Assembly (NCBI GenBank): GCA_023630585.1
Contig: CM042566.1
Coordinates: 11,539,754-11,603,753, forward strand
Reading direction: 5' to 3'
Origin: Cranoglanis bouderius
Taxonomy: Eukaryota; Chordata; Actinopteri; Siluriformes; Cranoglanididae
Length of the DNA: 64,000 nt
Shown here: positions 44,105 to 54,458 of the stretch, piece by piece
Layout: each line of letters opens with the position of its first letter
How positions within the stretch are numbered: the stretch's first letter is position 1
The notes under the pieces: generated by a model
What the model was told of the DNA's origin: nothing
Database searches by the model: none
What the model saw: only the letters and a program-made list of their open reading frames with translations
Position numbers and translations under genes: made by a program

Positions 44105-44593
44105 TTATTTTTTTATTATTGCATTGTAGGACTTTTGGATTGGTGTATCATCTCTTAAGTGGAATTGGAGTTGTAAGTCAGGAAAGCAACCAATATCTGC
44201 ATCATCCTTGGCAAATACTTCAGAATGATCAAATAACATCTCTGTGACTATTGTCTGTTCATCCTCCTCCAAATGGGATGAGTCAACATGAGGGTGCCAT
44301 TTATCATGTCTGTCTTTTACTTTCCTTATGCTAGTAGGTTTGTCAGTCCTCAACTGAGCTGAGTATGATTGGGCAATGTTTGGTTGCATGGGCTCAGCAT
44401 GCACAATGGGCTGCTGGATTCGGTTGAGCTTCCACTTCCTCGCACACCACTTACGACATCCCCTCCCCAGGCCACCAGCATCAGGCGACGCCATGGTCTG
44501 GAGGCCTGGTCCCCACAGCACGCCGAGAACATGTAGCTTCTCCAGCAAATCATCATGCAGGTTGGTTGTTGCATGATTTCTGTATTTTTGCAC
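44105..44593 (-). pseudogene. Gypsy pol fragment upstream of RT
   Basis: A 162-residue minus-strand frame. Its C-terminal part, MLFDHSEVFAKDDADIGCFP then DDTPIQKSYNAI, is the region between protease and RT in Gypsy elements, where the chain enters the RT fingers (the usual pattern is ...HxxVFAxxDxDxG...PIxxxxYxxP). The frame stops before any RT catalytic block. The N-terminal 90 residues are linker with no domain. A different family from element B; whether it came with the duplication at 43973/45654 is unknown. Confidence 0.6.
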
Positions 44594-44599
44594 TGTCTG

Positions 44600-45050
44600 G
44601 CAATGGTATACACGAACACCTACTGCTCTAATCTTCCTTCAGGAAATCAGCTTAGTAAATTCAGGACTATTAGTCCTGAATACAAGGATACTAGTAAGTC
44701 TAGGACTATTTCTAACCATGATTGAGAAAGTAGATTTCTGTTAATCTGGTTTAAAAGGCTGATTTGTTTTTTGTTTTCATTGAAAAACAGCAGATCATAC
44801 ACTGATTTCATTTACATACAGATTTCATACTCTGAAATGAACCTCAAGAACCTGCCAATATAACTCACTCCTTTTTGCCAAGACAGGATTAAAAATCTAA
44901 CATTACCACTTCAAATAACTGGTACATTAATTTGCACTGGACGACTGGAAAACTGAACATATTTCAAGCCTTGATAACATAGCTTTATAACTTAAGACCA
45001 TTTAATAATGATTTAAAATTTGCACATCATAAATCATTATGAAAGAAAGT
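44600..45050. other. No recognisable feature
   Basis: AT-rich spacer between the Gypsy fragment and the SINE. Confidence 0.4.
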
Positions 45051-45345
45051 GACATGTGAAGACCACTATATGGTAACCCATACTTGGAATTTGTCCTCTG
45101 CATTTAACCCATCCAAGTTAGTGGACACACATTAGAAGTTGTGAGTAGTGAACACACACACACTACAAACCATGAACACACCAGGAGCAGTGGGCAGCCT
45201 ATTTTGCTGCAGCACATGGGGAGCAGTTGAGGATTAAGGGCCTTGCTCAATTGCCCAACAGTGGGAGTTTGACAGTGCTGGGATTTGAACTCATGACCTT
45301 CCAATCAGTAGGCCAACTTCTTAACCACTGAGCTACCACCATCCC
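45050..45345 (-). repeat. tRNA-derived SINE, well preserved head
   Basis: On the minus strand: TGGTAGCTCAGTGGTTAAGA (A-box, from 45338), then 26 bases later GGTCATGAGTTCAAATCCCA (B-box GTTCAAATCC), then the body with GAGCAAGGCCCTTAATCCTC and GGGTTAAATGCAGAGGACAA, ending near 45060 before an A/T-rich tail. Box spacing fits an internal pol III promoter. The tRNA part lacks a proper acceptor stem, so it is not a tRNA gene. Confidence 0.75.
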
Positions 45346-45653
45346 ATTATTATGGTTTATATATGACTATGATAATGATTAATAATGACAATGATTACTA
45401 TCTTGATTACTACACATTTACACAGGTTTTTTTTAACACTAAAGCCATTAACATTGGACCTTGCAAATTTAATGTTTAGAAACTGTTAAGGCTGCAATTT
45501 ATGTTATTGTGAATTAAACTTCATGTTTGCATCCTCTATTCATAAATATAATCCTGGACCTAAACTGATATCAGCATTATAAAAATGAAGGGTACTTCAT
45601 TTCAGTGCTCTGTAGTGCCTACTAGAGGGATGGAGTTAAAATTTCATTTACTC

Positions 45654-45777
45654 ATTCATATTTACTTCATGTAGCCAACATATCATTGCCAATTGTGTGG
45701 TATTAAATGGTAGGGTAGAAATGTATGCTTTCCTAAAAGGAACTCCTGACAGAACATCATGAACCTTGAGAAGAAAC
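45654..45777 (+). repeat. 124-bp direct repeat, right copy
   Basis: Near-identical to 43973-44096. Its left and right flanks differ from those of the left copy. Confidence 0.9.
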
Positions 45778-45779
45778 GG

Positions 45780-46955
45780 ATGTCTGCATAATGTATCACC
45801 ACCATATATTACACATATAAACACTAATAATGCTTTATTTACATTAGTACCACCTAATAAACACTACAAACCACAACCAAGCTTTATTCACTGCACTTAA
45901 TATATCCAGCATGATCTTTGCAGGCAGAGGCTAGAAAATAACCTAACAGACACATTTCCATCACGTTGTGGTAAAATATATTTGTGTTTTGGTCAAAACA
46001 ATTTTTTGTCATTTTAGGATAATTTCCAGAATTTAGTTCTAGCAACTTCCCAAAGGTTTTTATAAATGGTGTCGATTCTGGAGGGCACTGTATGATTTAA
46101 ACATTTTTTATTAAGTACAAGGCTTACATATATATGTTTGTATTTTTGGCTGCTAAAATTGTTCATTTTTGTGCAATTCAAGTCCAGTTAAACTTCCTCC
46201 CTCATGTGCTTTCTCTCCCTGTAGATGAACTCTGATGTTTCACTCACTAGTTTTTCCTTAATTTCCCCTAAATGTAATTTCCCCTAACCTCTTCATACCC
46301 CTCTCTCCACAAAAAAGCCTTTTACCTGCAGCTGAGAGTGACAAGGACTTGGCCTTAAGCCACCCTCCTATTGCTCTTTTTCTTTCTAGCCCACACACTT
46401 TAACTTCTCTAAGACCTCTTTACTTTATCTGCACTTTCCCGCTCTCTTTGCACTCACTTCTCTCTTCATGTGAGCTATCAGTTTAAGTGATGTGAGTGTA
46501 GCAAAATTAAATGCACATAACATTGTGCAAACTACATGCCTATATCATTACATTTTCAGCACATTCTGTGTCAAGTTGTAGTCATTTTCTGCATGGAATT
46601 GGTGTATGTATTTTCTGACACTTTTTGAAAATAAACAAGTAATAGTAACAGCCGTCTCAAAGTGAGAATCAATTGCCATCTTGTGCATACTTGTGGAGAC
46701 ATGTATGTATTTTATGACACTGTTTGAAATAAAAAAAGTACTAGTAACATCCACCTCAAAGTGAGAATGAATTTAATTCTGTAGCAGATATAGTGTATAT
46801 AAAGTCTAAATACTGTTGTTAAAATTGCAAGTTTTTGTGATGTAAAAATTAAAAATAAGGCAAGATAATGATCATGCCAGATCTTTTCCCACCTTTAATG
46901 TGACATAGAAACCAATAAAATAGCTAAATAAATAATAATAAAAAAAATATAAATG
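45780..46955. other. Mostly unassigned; short Tc1-end-like motif
   Basis: TCTGGAGGGCACTGTA (46077-46092) looks like a Tc1-type right end but no partner is seen. A tandem-like pair GTATGTATTTT.TGACACT.TTTGAAA occurs at 46604 and 46700. Otherwise AT-rich without signal. Confidence 0.4.
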
Positions 46956-46959
46956 TTTT

Positions 46960-47096
46960 AGGGGGAAAAAAAAAAACCCAAAATTCTCAATAACCTGGTT
47001 GGATAAGTGTGCACACCCCTTAACTAATACTTTGTCAAAGCACCTTTTGCTTGTATTGCACTCAGTCTATTTGGGTAAAAGTCTACTGTAACGTTT
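46960..47096 (-). mobile_element. Tc1-like element end, cut by LTR A3
   Basis: AATAACCTGGTTGGATAAGTGTGCACACCC (46987-47016) followed by ACTAATACTTTGT.AAAGCACCTTTTG is a pattern I associate with the subterminal part of a fish Tc1-like family read on the minus strand. It is interrupted at 47097 by TGTAACG. No transposase is readable. Confidence 0.45.
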
Positions 47097-47380
47097 GGAC
47101 TGTATCAAAACTGGTCGAATCAACGCTAGGCTTAGCAAAAGCTCTTAAGCTTTTGCCCTCTTTGTAAATTACACTAGGCTCAGCAAAAAGCCTTTAGCCT
47201 TTGACTCTATCTCTGTAATTACCCCTTCGGTGCCAAGAAGTCTGGGGGGGGGACCTCACCCCTCCTCGGTGACTTCAAAAAGGAGGTCTTGGACTGACCC
47301 CCCTCTCCTTCTCCAGGCACCAAGGGGGCAATCACTCTGACCAGACGCCTTTGGAATGCAAAAGACACAAAGCCCCCTTC

Positions 47381-47420
<40 letters not shown>

Positions 47421-48582
47421 CACAAATTTAAGAGAACACTCTCTTCTGAATGTAACATGTAACAATGCCAAAATAGTATTGATGTATTCTTGTGTGTATG
47501 CATTGTTTGTCCTGTGTAACCACACTAGTATGATGTTGGTAGTTAAGTCTAGAATTAGTTTAAATGCCTATAACCATGTATAAGGATCTAATACTCTCTT
47601 AATGCCTGTCTAATTATACCGAATTTGGTATCGAATTAATCGTCTCCTGATGCTCTGATTAATGACGTATATCATATTATGATGGGATACATTATTGCAT
47701 GCTTTCTTCTATACTTCATAATAATATGAGACTAACCCAACTCCACCCTGGAGATGCAAATCAAGTCTGGAAGCGAGACAAAGAAAATCTCTCCCTCCAA
47801 AAAAATCCACCTTCCTGATTCGCCAACTGCCCAGACAGGGGTGTGGATTGGCATTGTGGTTAAATAGACCAGTGACATATTGCTCGTCTCTTCTGTTTCT
47901 TTTGGCTCTCGTCTTTCTTGCTTCTTCTGTTTTCCGGCACTGTTCTATTTTTTTTTCTGGTAGCAACTTGGCAACTACCTTTTTTTTCATTTCCTTCCTC
48001 GGCAAGTTAACCCGGTTCCATCCTCCCTCTAACAATACAAAGGAATCAGCGAGCTCAGCTCACAACGTGATCGATCTCACACGCAACTTGAACTCAATAC
48101 CAAAAACAATGCAGGTATCGTTTTCAATCGATCTGTAAATGCGTAAGTGTACCACTATTTTAGGCGTTTTAAATTCGTTGCTGGTTCTTGAGGTTAAACA
48201 GTTGTGCTTTTCTGCTATTATTTTATTTTCATACCTTTTCAGTCTTTACTTTTGTTTTCCTGTATATATGTATGTATTATTTGCTTAGATCTAGTTGTGT
48301 GTATCAGTAGTTTCACTTAGTTATTAAAATCTATTATTATCACGCTTGATTGTCTCTGTTGTTGCTCCTGAATAAGGTCACTTTAACGCTGGCTCTTCGC
48401 TACATGCTTTATTTCTGTTAATAACAAAACTGGAAATTATTCCTCTTGGCCAGAAGAATAATCTCCCTCGAAGTATTGTAATACAAAGATTACACTGCTG
48501 CATTTGGTGGACAAACCGATCAGCCTCTTCAAATTTAATTCTAAAACTAGATTACAGCTAATTCTACAAGCTAATCTAGATC

Positions 48583-48642
<60 letters not shown>

Positions 48643-48875
48643 ATAATATTATATAATAATAATTAATTATAATCCGTTGTAGTTAATTGTCTATATATAC
48701 ATACGTACATTCCCTTGCATGGTTGATTTATATTTATAACTGATCATAACGTGCTTCGATTAGATATAGATATATTTCACCATTTGATCTAAATTCGCTA
48801 CATAAATTGGTGGAGGGTGCGGGCGGCGTTTTAAAAACTTTCTTTGTGAGCAACTCCGTTTCAAATATAAGCGTG
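47097..48875 (+). mobile_element. LTR A3, right edge uncertain
   Basis: Starts TGTAACGTTTGGACTG after CTAC (47093-47096). Collinear with A1: (CA)n at 47384-47419, TTCTGAATGTAACATGTAA, GAATTTGGTAT.GAATTAATCGTCTC, GGATACATTATT.CATGCTTTCT, TAGTTGTGTGTATC.(G)TAGTT, CTTGGCCAGAAG.ATAA and TCGCTACATAAATTGGTGGA (48802-48821). An (AT)n tract lies at 48589-48638. Similarity fades after about 48875 and no second CTAC next to a TACA end is seen. Confidence 0.7.
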
Positions 48876-49600
48876 TTTATTAGGTTTTTGTATTTTCACG
48901 CGCTTCAGCGAGTGAGCCGAGCCACATGCGAAACCACCCACTCCGCAGATAACTGAAAGCTGATTTTCAGTATTAGCACGTTAACAGCGCTATATTTGTC
49001 TGACATTTTAACCACGGTTAATTGCTTAAAGTAAAACTGCAGTTCATAATATTAAAATTGTGTCTGAAGACGATGAAATCACATTACAGCACATTTTAAT
49101 ATTGTAATCGCCTGTTAAGAACGAAGAAAACTTCTTTCAGCGTGATAAAAGATTGATTTGAGCGATGTTCCTCTTATCTTTCTAAAAAGGCCTTACCATT
49201 ATATTGCCAGATTCGATTCATTGCGTATAACCAATGCTATTCGACTAAGTGATATCACTCCCTGCGGCACAACCATTGGATTAGCTAACCAAAGGCGCAC
49301 CGTGTGCAAACCCAGTCGAAAACAATGCATTCAGTATTTGATTGATATGTAAATGGGAGCCCTCGACACCTTTATCAAGTGTTAATTTGTAAGCGACAGT
49401 GAAGAAACCCTGTTGTTTTCTTTCTCTTTTTTTTTTGTACATGGCAGCGAAAAAAATCCTGCCACACACTCTTGTGCAGTGAACTAGCACAAAAGGATCC
49501 CTGAGATCTAAAAAGTTTTTTTTCTTCTCGTGATAGTGCATTAAATCAGCCGTTAACAGGGTACAATCTCACACTGAACACGCTCCAATTTAAAGTCACG
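48876..49600. other. Unassigned; may belong to LTR A3 or an internal leader
   Basis: Moderate GC with a few short frames (49158-49352, 49541-49281) of no known family. I see no homologue elsewhere in the window. Confidence 0.35.
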
Positions 49601-51430
49601 TCTGAGTTTAGGGTAGGTCGCAGTACCTCTGACTGAATACCAGAGGGCCGCCTTCTTGAGTGTCTAACACAGAGCAAACCACTCCTCCCTACCACACTGT
49701 TGCGTGGGCTCATTGCCGCCACTTTGTGGGCCTTCTTCGTTAGGTCTGCTTTGTTTCCTCCTCCTTTATTTCACTTGAGTTCTCTTTTATTTCAATTTTC
49801 CCATTCGCTATTTTATTTTTGTTTACTATCTGTTTTATATTTTATTTCTTTCATTTCTTTTATTTAATTTTTTTTTCATTTGGTAACACTCTTTCAGTTA
49901 AGCCTTTCTTACTATGCAGGCTTGTTTAAGTTGAGCTAAAACTAAGTTTAAGTAAGATTTAAATTAAGCTTCTGTGTTATCCAGTAGCACTTGCCTCTTA
50001 GTAGGACTTCTCCTCTGGGCATTCACAGATAGAGAAGGCTTTCTCCCTTTTTCATTTTTTTTTTCTCCCCTTTTGATTCTTACCTTTATTTTTTTTTTCT
50101 CATGTACAATTCGTCAGTACTTTATTTCTATCTTCATTAGTTAAGTGATTCTGGTTATTTTCATTATCATCTCTGTTCACTTACCCTATACCCTGCTTTA
50201 ATTTGAATTTGATTTAAACAAAGTTTAAATTGAAAATTAAAATTAATATTAAGTTACATCTGTTCAGCCATTTGTATACTTGCAGGTAGTGCTCCCCCTA
50301 GTGCTCTGTGGAGAAGCGACGGTTGTCCCCAGGTTGAGTTCGGTGGGTGGAGTCTCCTGGACTGGCGGACCTGACGCTGGCTGTGTGTGTGCACCTCGGA
50401 CACCTCGGTCCTTGTATCATTGGAGGCGGCATGCAGGCGACATCAGCAATTGAGCACTCCAGGTGAAGGGGCCAACTAGTCCAGCTGACCACCAGAGCAG
50501 TTTTGGTTAATTACTCTGATTAGGGCTCCGCACCAACGGAACCGCCCGTTTGGAGCAGCTAGCCACTGAGGCAGCTGACTCCAAAGGGGTTTCAGGGGAA
50601 ACCCAATTCTGACTCTGCAGCCTGGCCATTGACATGCCTCACCTGAATGCTGTCCAATTGTGCTAAAAGTCAAAACTGTTTGAGTGGTCGCACTGTGGTA
50701 CGGGAAAACGAGGTGCCCGAGTCACACTGCAGTTGAGTGTTCGGGGACCATCAGGTAGGTTGGCCTCACCACTGATTCTCATCTGAGCAACCTCAATTCA
50801 CCCCAGGCATATTTAAAGGGCATATGACCCACTCACTTATTATAAGCCATAGAATCTCTGGCTATTTAAGTGTTTGGCCCATCCCTCTCTCTCTAAAGCC
50901 ATACCATCCCCCTAGGTGTATAGCTCAACAGCGCCCCCACTCTGGCAGGCCTGTCATAAACCCTAGGCGTGATAGTTAGCTTGGGTTTTCCATTTCCCTC
51001 TATCGTTGCATTTGTTTCATCTTATCTTATTTTGTTTTTCCCTCCTTTAATCGTTTTGATTTTGTTTTGTTCTGTTTAGCTGCTGTTCTGTTGCGACTTG
51101 TTTCTTCAAGTTCACATAAGGGCAGAGCCTACAAGAACCATCAAGGAAAGCTAAATACTAGATTGACGACCCAGGCAGCCAGTGTCATTAGATGACCCAC
51201 TAGGCTACCGCCTGTCAAAATCTCTATTTAGATCTGGTGCTCAAACACACAAATCAGCCCATCCTGGCCATTTATGGCCAAAGACAATAAGTGTCTGGCC
51301 TACGTACCACTAACTGTCTGCACCAGTTAGCCAAATTTACATGCACAGCGTACCTAATTAGGTATCATTGTAACTCGCTAATTCTGCGTGGGCTTGCATA
51401 GGCCTCTGTGTTGTCTTTCTCTCACCAGCA
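49600..51430 (+). other. Probable 5' LTR/leader of retrovirus-like element
   Basis: Non-coding stretch directly upstream of gag: a T-rich part (49750-50120), then a more GC-rich leader. A good splice donor, CAG|GTAGGT, is at 50752-50760. A pyrimidine-rich acceptor (GTTGTCTTTCTCTCACCAGCAG) ends at 51431, ten bases before the gag ATG. I cannot place the LTR edges or the primer-binding site, because the 3' LTR is not present downstream to compare. The role is inference from position. Confidence 0.4.
50752..50760 (+). promoter_or_regulatory. Candidate splice donor in leader
   Basis: CAGGTAGGT, close to the CAG|GTRAGT consensus. With an acceptor at 51428-51431 it would remove about 675 bases of leader; with the pyrimidine-rich site before 57338 it could give a subgenomic message. 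Confidence 0.35.
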
Positions 51431-51440
51431 GTGATCCACC

Positions 51441-53390
51441 ATGTCCTGCACAACCAGCCCTGCCCCCCACTGGGACAACCTTGAGACCTGGCTGTGCGCC
51501 ATGACAACTGCCTTCCTGCCCAATACAGCTGTCGACCTACAGCACCTAAGCAGAGATCAGCTGGACGATGACTTGAACCGGCTGATGACCCACGATCTGA
51601 CCCAGAACTACAACCAAAAGGAATGGGCCAAGATCATCAGGGGCCTCGCCCACAACCTCATCGCCCAGGCATGACTCAGTGAAAAGAGCAACATCTACCT
51701 GGAGCAAGAAGCAACAGCACTCAAGCTTCAGGCTGAGGAGGCCCTGGCAAACCAGGCCCACACTCAAAGCCGCCTAGATCAGCTAATCCCCGAGGCCCAG
51801 GATTGGCGCAGAACAACAGGTGAAACTGACCCAGATCTACAAAAGTAAATGAAGAAACTCCAAAAGGCCCTGACAGAGCTTCACGCAGAGACAGAGCAAA
51901 GAAAGCAGTTGGAGAGAGAAACCAAGGAGGAACTAAATGAGAAACTCCAATGAGGTGAAGCTCTCCTAGTCAAATCAGAGAGTGAACTGAAGGAAAGGCA
52001 CGCTAAGCTCAAGGCCTGCGAAAACCACCTGCTGGCGACTCGAGATGAAGTCGCCATTTTAGTAAAACAAAGAGACTCTTTCAAAGACAAACTTGACACT
52101 GTTCGCCAAGAAATGAATTATCAAACTTGCTACAAAGTGACCAGACAAGGGAAACACTCACCACGGAGTTTCGCCTGAACAGTGGGCCCAGGCCTCCCAG
52201 CCTCGAGCTCATAGTTCCAAATGGGGGTGAAAGCCCACTGATCAAGATGTCACCAAATGGAATTTAAGAACCCCCTTCAGCAGCAAAGAGGTGGGAGCCT
52301 TTCCAGAAAATCCTTGCCACTGGTCACGGCATGGCTCCCAAAGAACTGAACAAGCTGGCCAGGAACATTCCTACGTTCACTCAAACCCGACAGGAGGCCA
52401 CAACATGCACGCCTACCTACAGGACATAGACTTTCTTTTACAAACTGTGAACAATGTGACTATGTGGGACAGATTATACCTGCTCAGGATTATGTCTAGT
52501 CGTGATGTGAGGAGTTTCTTAGATCAGCAACCAGAGACTGTTAAATCGGACTACCAACAACTACGACAGGTGTTGATTAAGGAGTTCTCTGACTCCGAAT
52601 CAGATCAGGGAATCATTGCAGCCATGGACTTAAAACAGAGCCGACTTGAAACCCCACAGGCATATTACCACAGACTCCGTCGGGCCTACTTCGGGGCATG
52701 GAATGAGCCAGGAATGGAGGAGGATGTCAACTTCAGAACCCTGTTCCTCCAAAATCTGCATCCTACAGTGAACCATCATCTATGAGTCCACTCAACAGCT
52801 ACGGGACTTGGCCCACAAGGCCTACGCCAAACAGAGGACTACCCCTGAAAAGACCATGAAAAATCCAACCATTTACCCTGTCTCTGATCACTGCTCAGAA
52901 CTGGCCCTAGAGGGCACACAAACAGAGAGACAGTACCGTCACCAGCCAGCGGAGAGCACTACAACCAAGGTGGTGCACGTCCCAAACACCAGACCGGACT
53001 CCCTGAAAGATTCCAGGACCAGCCACATCCCTCCAACAACCTAAAGGGTGGAGCCATGTGGGAACCCAGCCAATGGCCTAGAGACGGCCGACCCTAATCG
53101 GCCCAAGAATCTAACCCAGACAAGCCCAAGTCCAAGCTCTCGCTAAAGCAGAACGATGCGGCTACGTCTGAGTCTGCAGAGATTCTGAGAATTCTGAAGG
53201 AGCTTATCCAGAATAAATCTCGCAGGGGAAACAAGAAAGACAAGCCAGACTCCTTGTGACTAAGACTCAGGCCTGAAACCAACATCTCTAGAGGGCTTCC
53301 GACTGAACCAACAACACAGATCCCTGCTGACCAGCCACTGACCATAGAGCCAGCTAACACATCACCAAGTGAGAGTGTCACCCACTCACC
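51441..53390 (+). pseudogene. Retrovirus-like gag: N-terminal, coiled-coil and capsid parts, broken
   Basis: ORF 51441-51674 begins MSCTTSPAPHWDNLETWLCA and ends at an in-frame TGA. The same frame continues past that stop as a Lys/Glu/Gln-rich heptad pattern (to about 52130, with two more stops), i.e. a long coiled coil. A capsid-like ORF (52291-52785) then shows HAYLQDIDFLLQTVN, DRLYLLRIMSSRDVRSFLDQ and LETPQAYYHRLRRAYFG. Another frame (52808-53044) continues with DLAHKAYAKQ-type sequence just upstream. There are many frame breaks. Gag of this type packages the genome. Coiled coil in Gag recalls spumavirus-like Gags but is not proof of kinship. Confidence 0.7.
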
Positions 53391-53397
53391 TCTGCCA

Positions 53398-54422
53398 ATG
53401 GCTGCACATCCAGAGCAAACCAACCCACTGCCTCACACCGCTGACCAAGACTCCAAGGTACCAGAAAGCGCTGTTTTAGTTGTCTGCCTCCCTAACGAAT
53501 CACCTGAGACCAGCCCCAACTGCCTATCAGTCACTACACAAGCCCCGGTGCCAAGACTCCTGGGAAATCTAATTGAAAAGAGAATGGCCCGGAAACTCTA
53601 CCTAGCCATTACGCTGGAAAATGCGGTGAAACTCGAAGCCCTTGTGGACATGGGAGCAGATCTCACTCTGATGTCATCCAAACTCTTTGTACATTCATTA
53701 GATTAGATTAGATTAGATTCAACTTTATTGTCATTACACATGTATAAATACAAGGTAACGAAATGCAGCTTAGCATCTAATCAGAAGTGCAAGAGCAGCA
53801 GGTGCAATATATACAGTATGTGCAGTATGTCAGTTACGAGCAGTTATGTACAGATAAGTTAAATGAGCAGTTATCTACAGATAAGGGCAATGTAACAGGT
53901 GGGAATAAATAAATTAGCAGTGTAAGAGGTGGGGATAAATTAGCATTAATATACAGAAGGGGTTTGGTTTCAGCTCACATCTTTGGGATTTGAGAGTCCG
54001 ATTTTGTCTCTTAGTTTTGACTCTGAGTCTGTCAATCATACAGCCAAAATGAGATACAACTGGAACAGATAGCACCCTTTCACCTAAGGATTGGTCCTAT
54101 GAGCCTGGTGCACCCTGTGTACATTTCACCAATGGACACATATCCCCTTCTCATGGGAAAAGATCTGCTAGACCGCTTTGAGCCCTTATTGGACTTCAGA
54201 CAGTTAAAAATTTGGGCTCAAGTGCGAGAACCTCTGCCTCTCCAGTCACACAGACCACCTGAGCCAGACTGTCAGGTCACAGAGGTCACGGGAAATCCCA
54301 CAATAACAGAGGTCACGGGAAATCCCACGGTCACAGAGGTCACGGGAAATCCCACGGTCAACCATGGGAACACGAGTTCAGCAACAGAGCAAGGTTCATG
54401 TCCACTACTCTGCACTTTTTAA
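53398..54422 (+). pseudogene. Retropepsin region, split by LINE tail
   Basis: ORF 53398-53706 ends in KLEALVDMGADLTLMSS (53629-53679). Retropepsins need D-S/T-G; here it is D-M-G, a change likely to hurt catalysis. The LINE 3' end at 53698-53965 interrupts. ORF 54099-54422 resumes with PLLMGKDLLDRFEPLLDF (54147-54200), the G-x-D-x-L C-terminal strand and helix. A 27-bp tandem repeat follows (54273-54359), three TEVTGNPTV-like units. Broken by the insertion, so inactive. Confidence 0.65.
53698..53965 (-). mobile_element. LINE 3' end inserted in retrovirus-like element
   Basis: Starts with four TTAGA units, then TTCAACTTTATTGTCATTAC. On the minus strand this is GTAATGACAATAAAGTTGAA plus (TCTAA)n, a typical 3' end of CR1/Rex1-type LINEs. 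The rest (two diverged copies of AGCAGTTAT.TACAGATAAG near 53850 and 53870) is 3' UTR. About 270 bases, so heavily 5'-truncated. Confidence 0.7.
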
Positions 54423-54458
54423 CTCACCAAAGACTCTGAGTCCTTCTGCCCCAAGGTT

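Noticed and set aside
45260..45345. tRNA gene
   Set aside because: A- and B-boxes are good but there is no acceptor stem and a long SINE body follows.
47848..48138. 96-codon frame with signal-peptide-like start
   Set aside because: Inside LTR A3; the homologous part of A1 has a different frame content.
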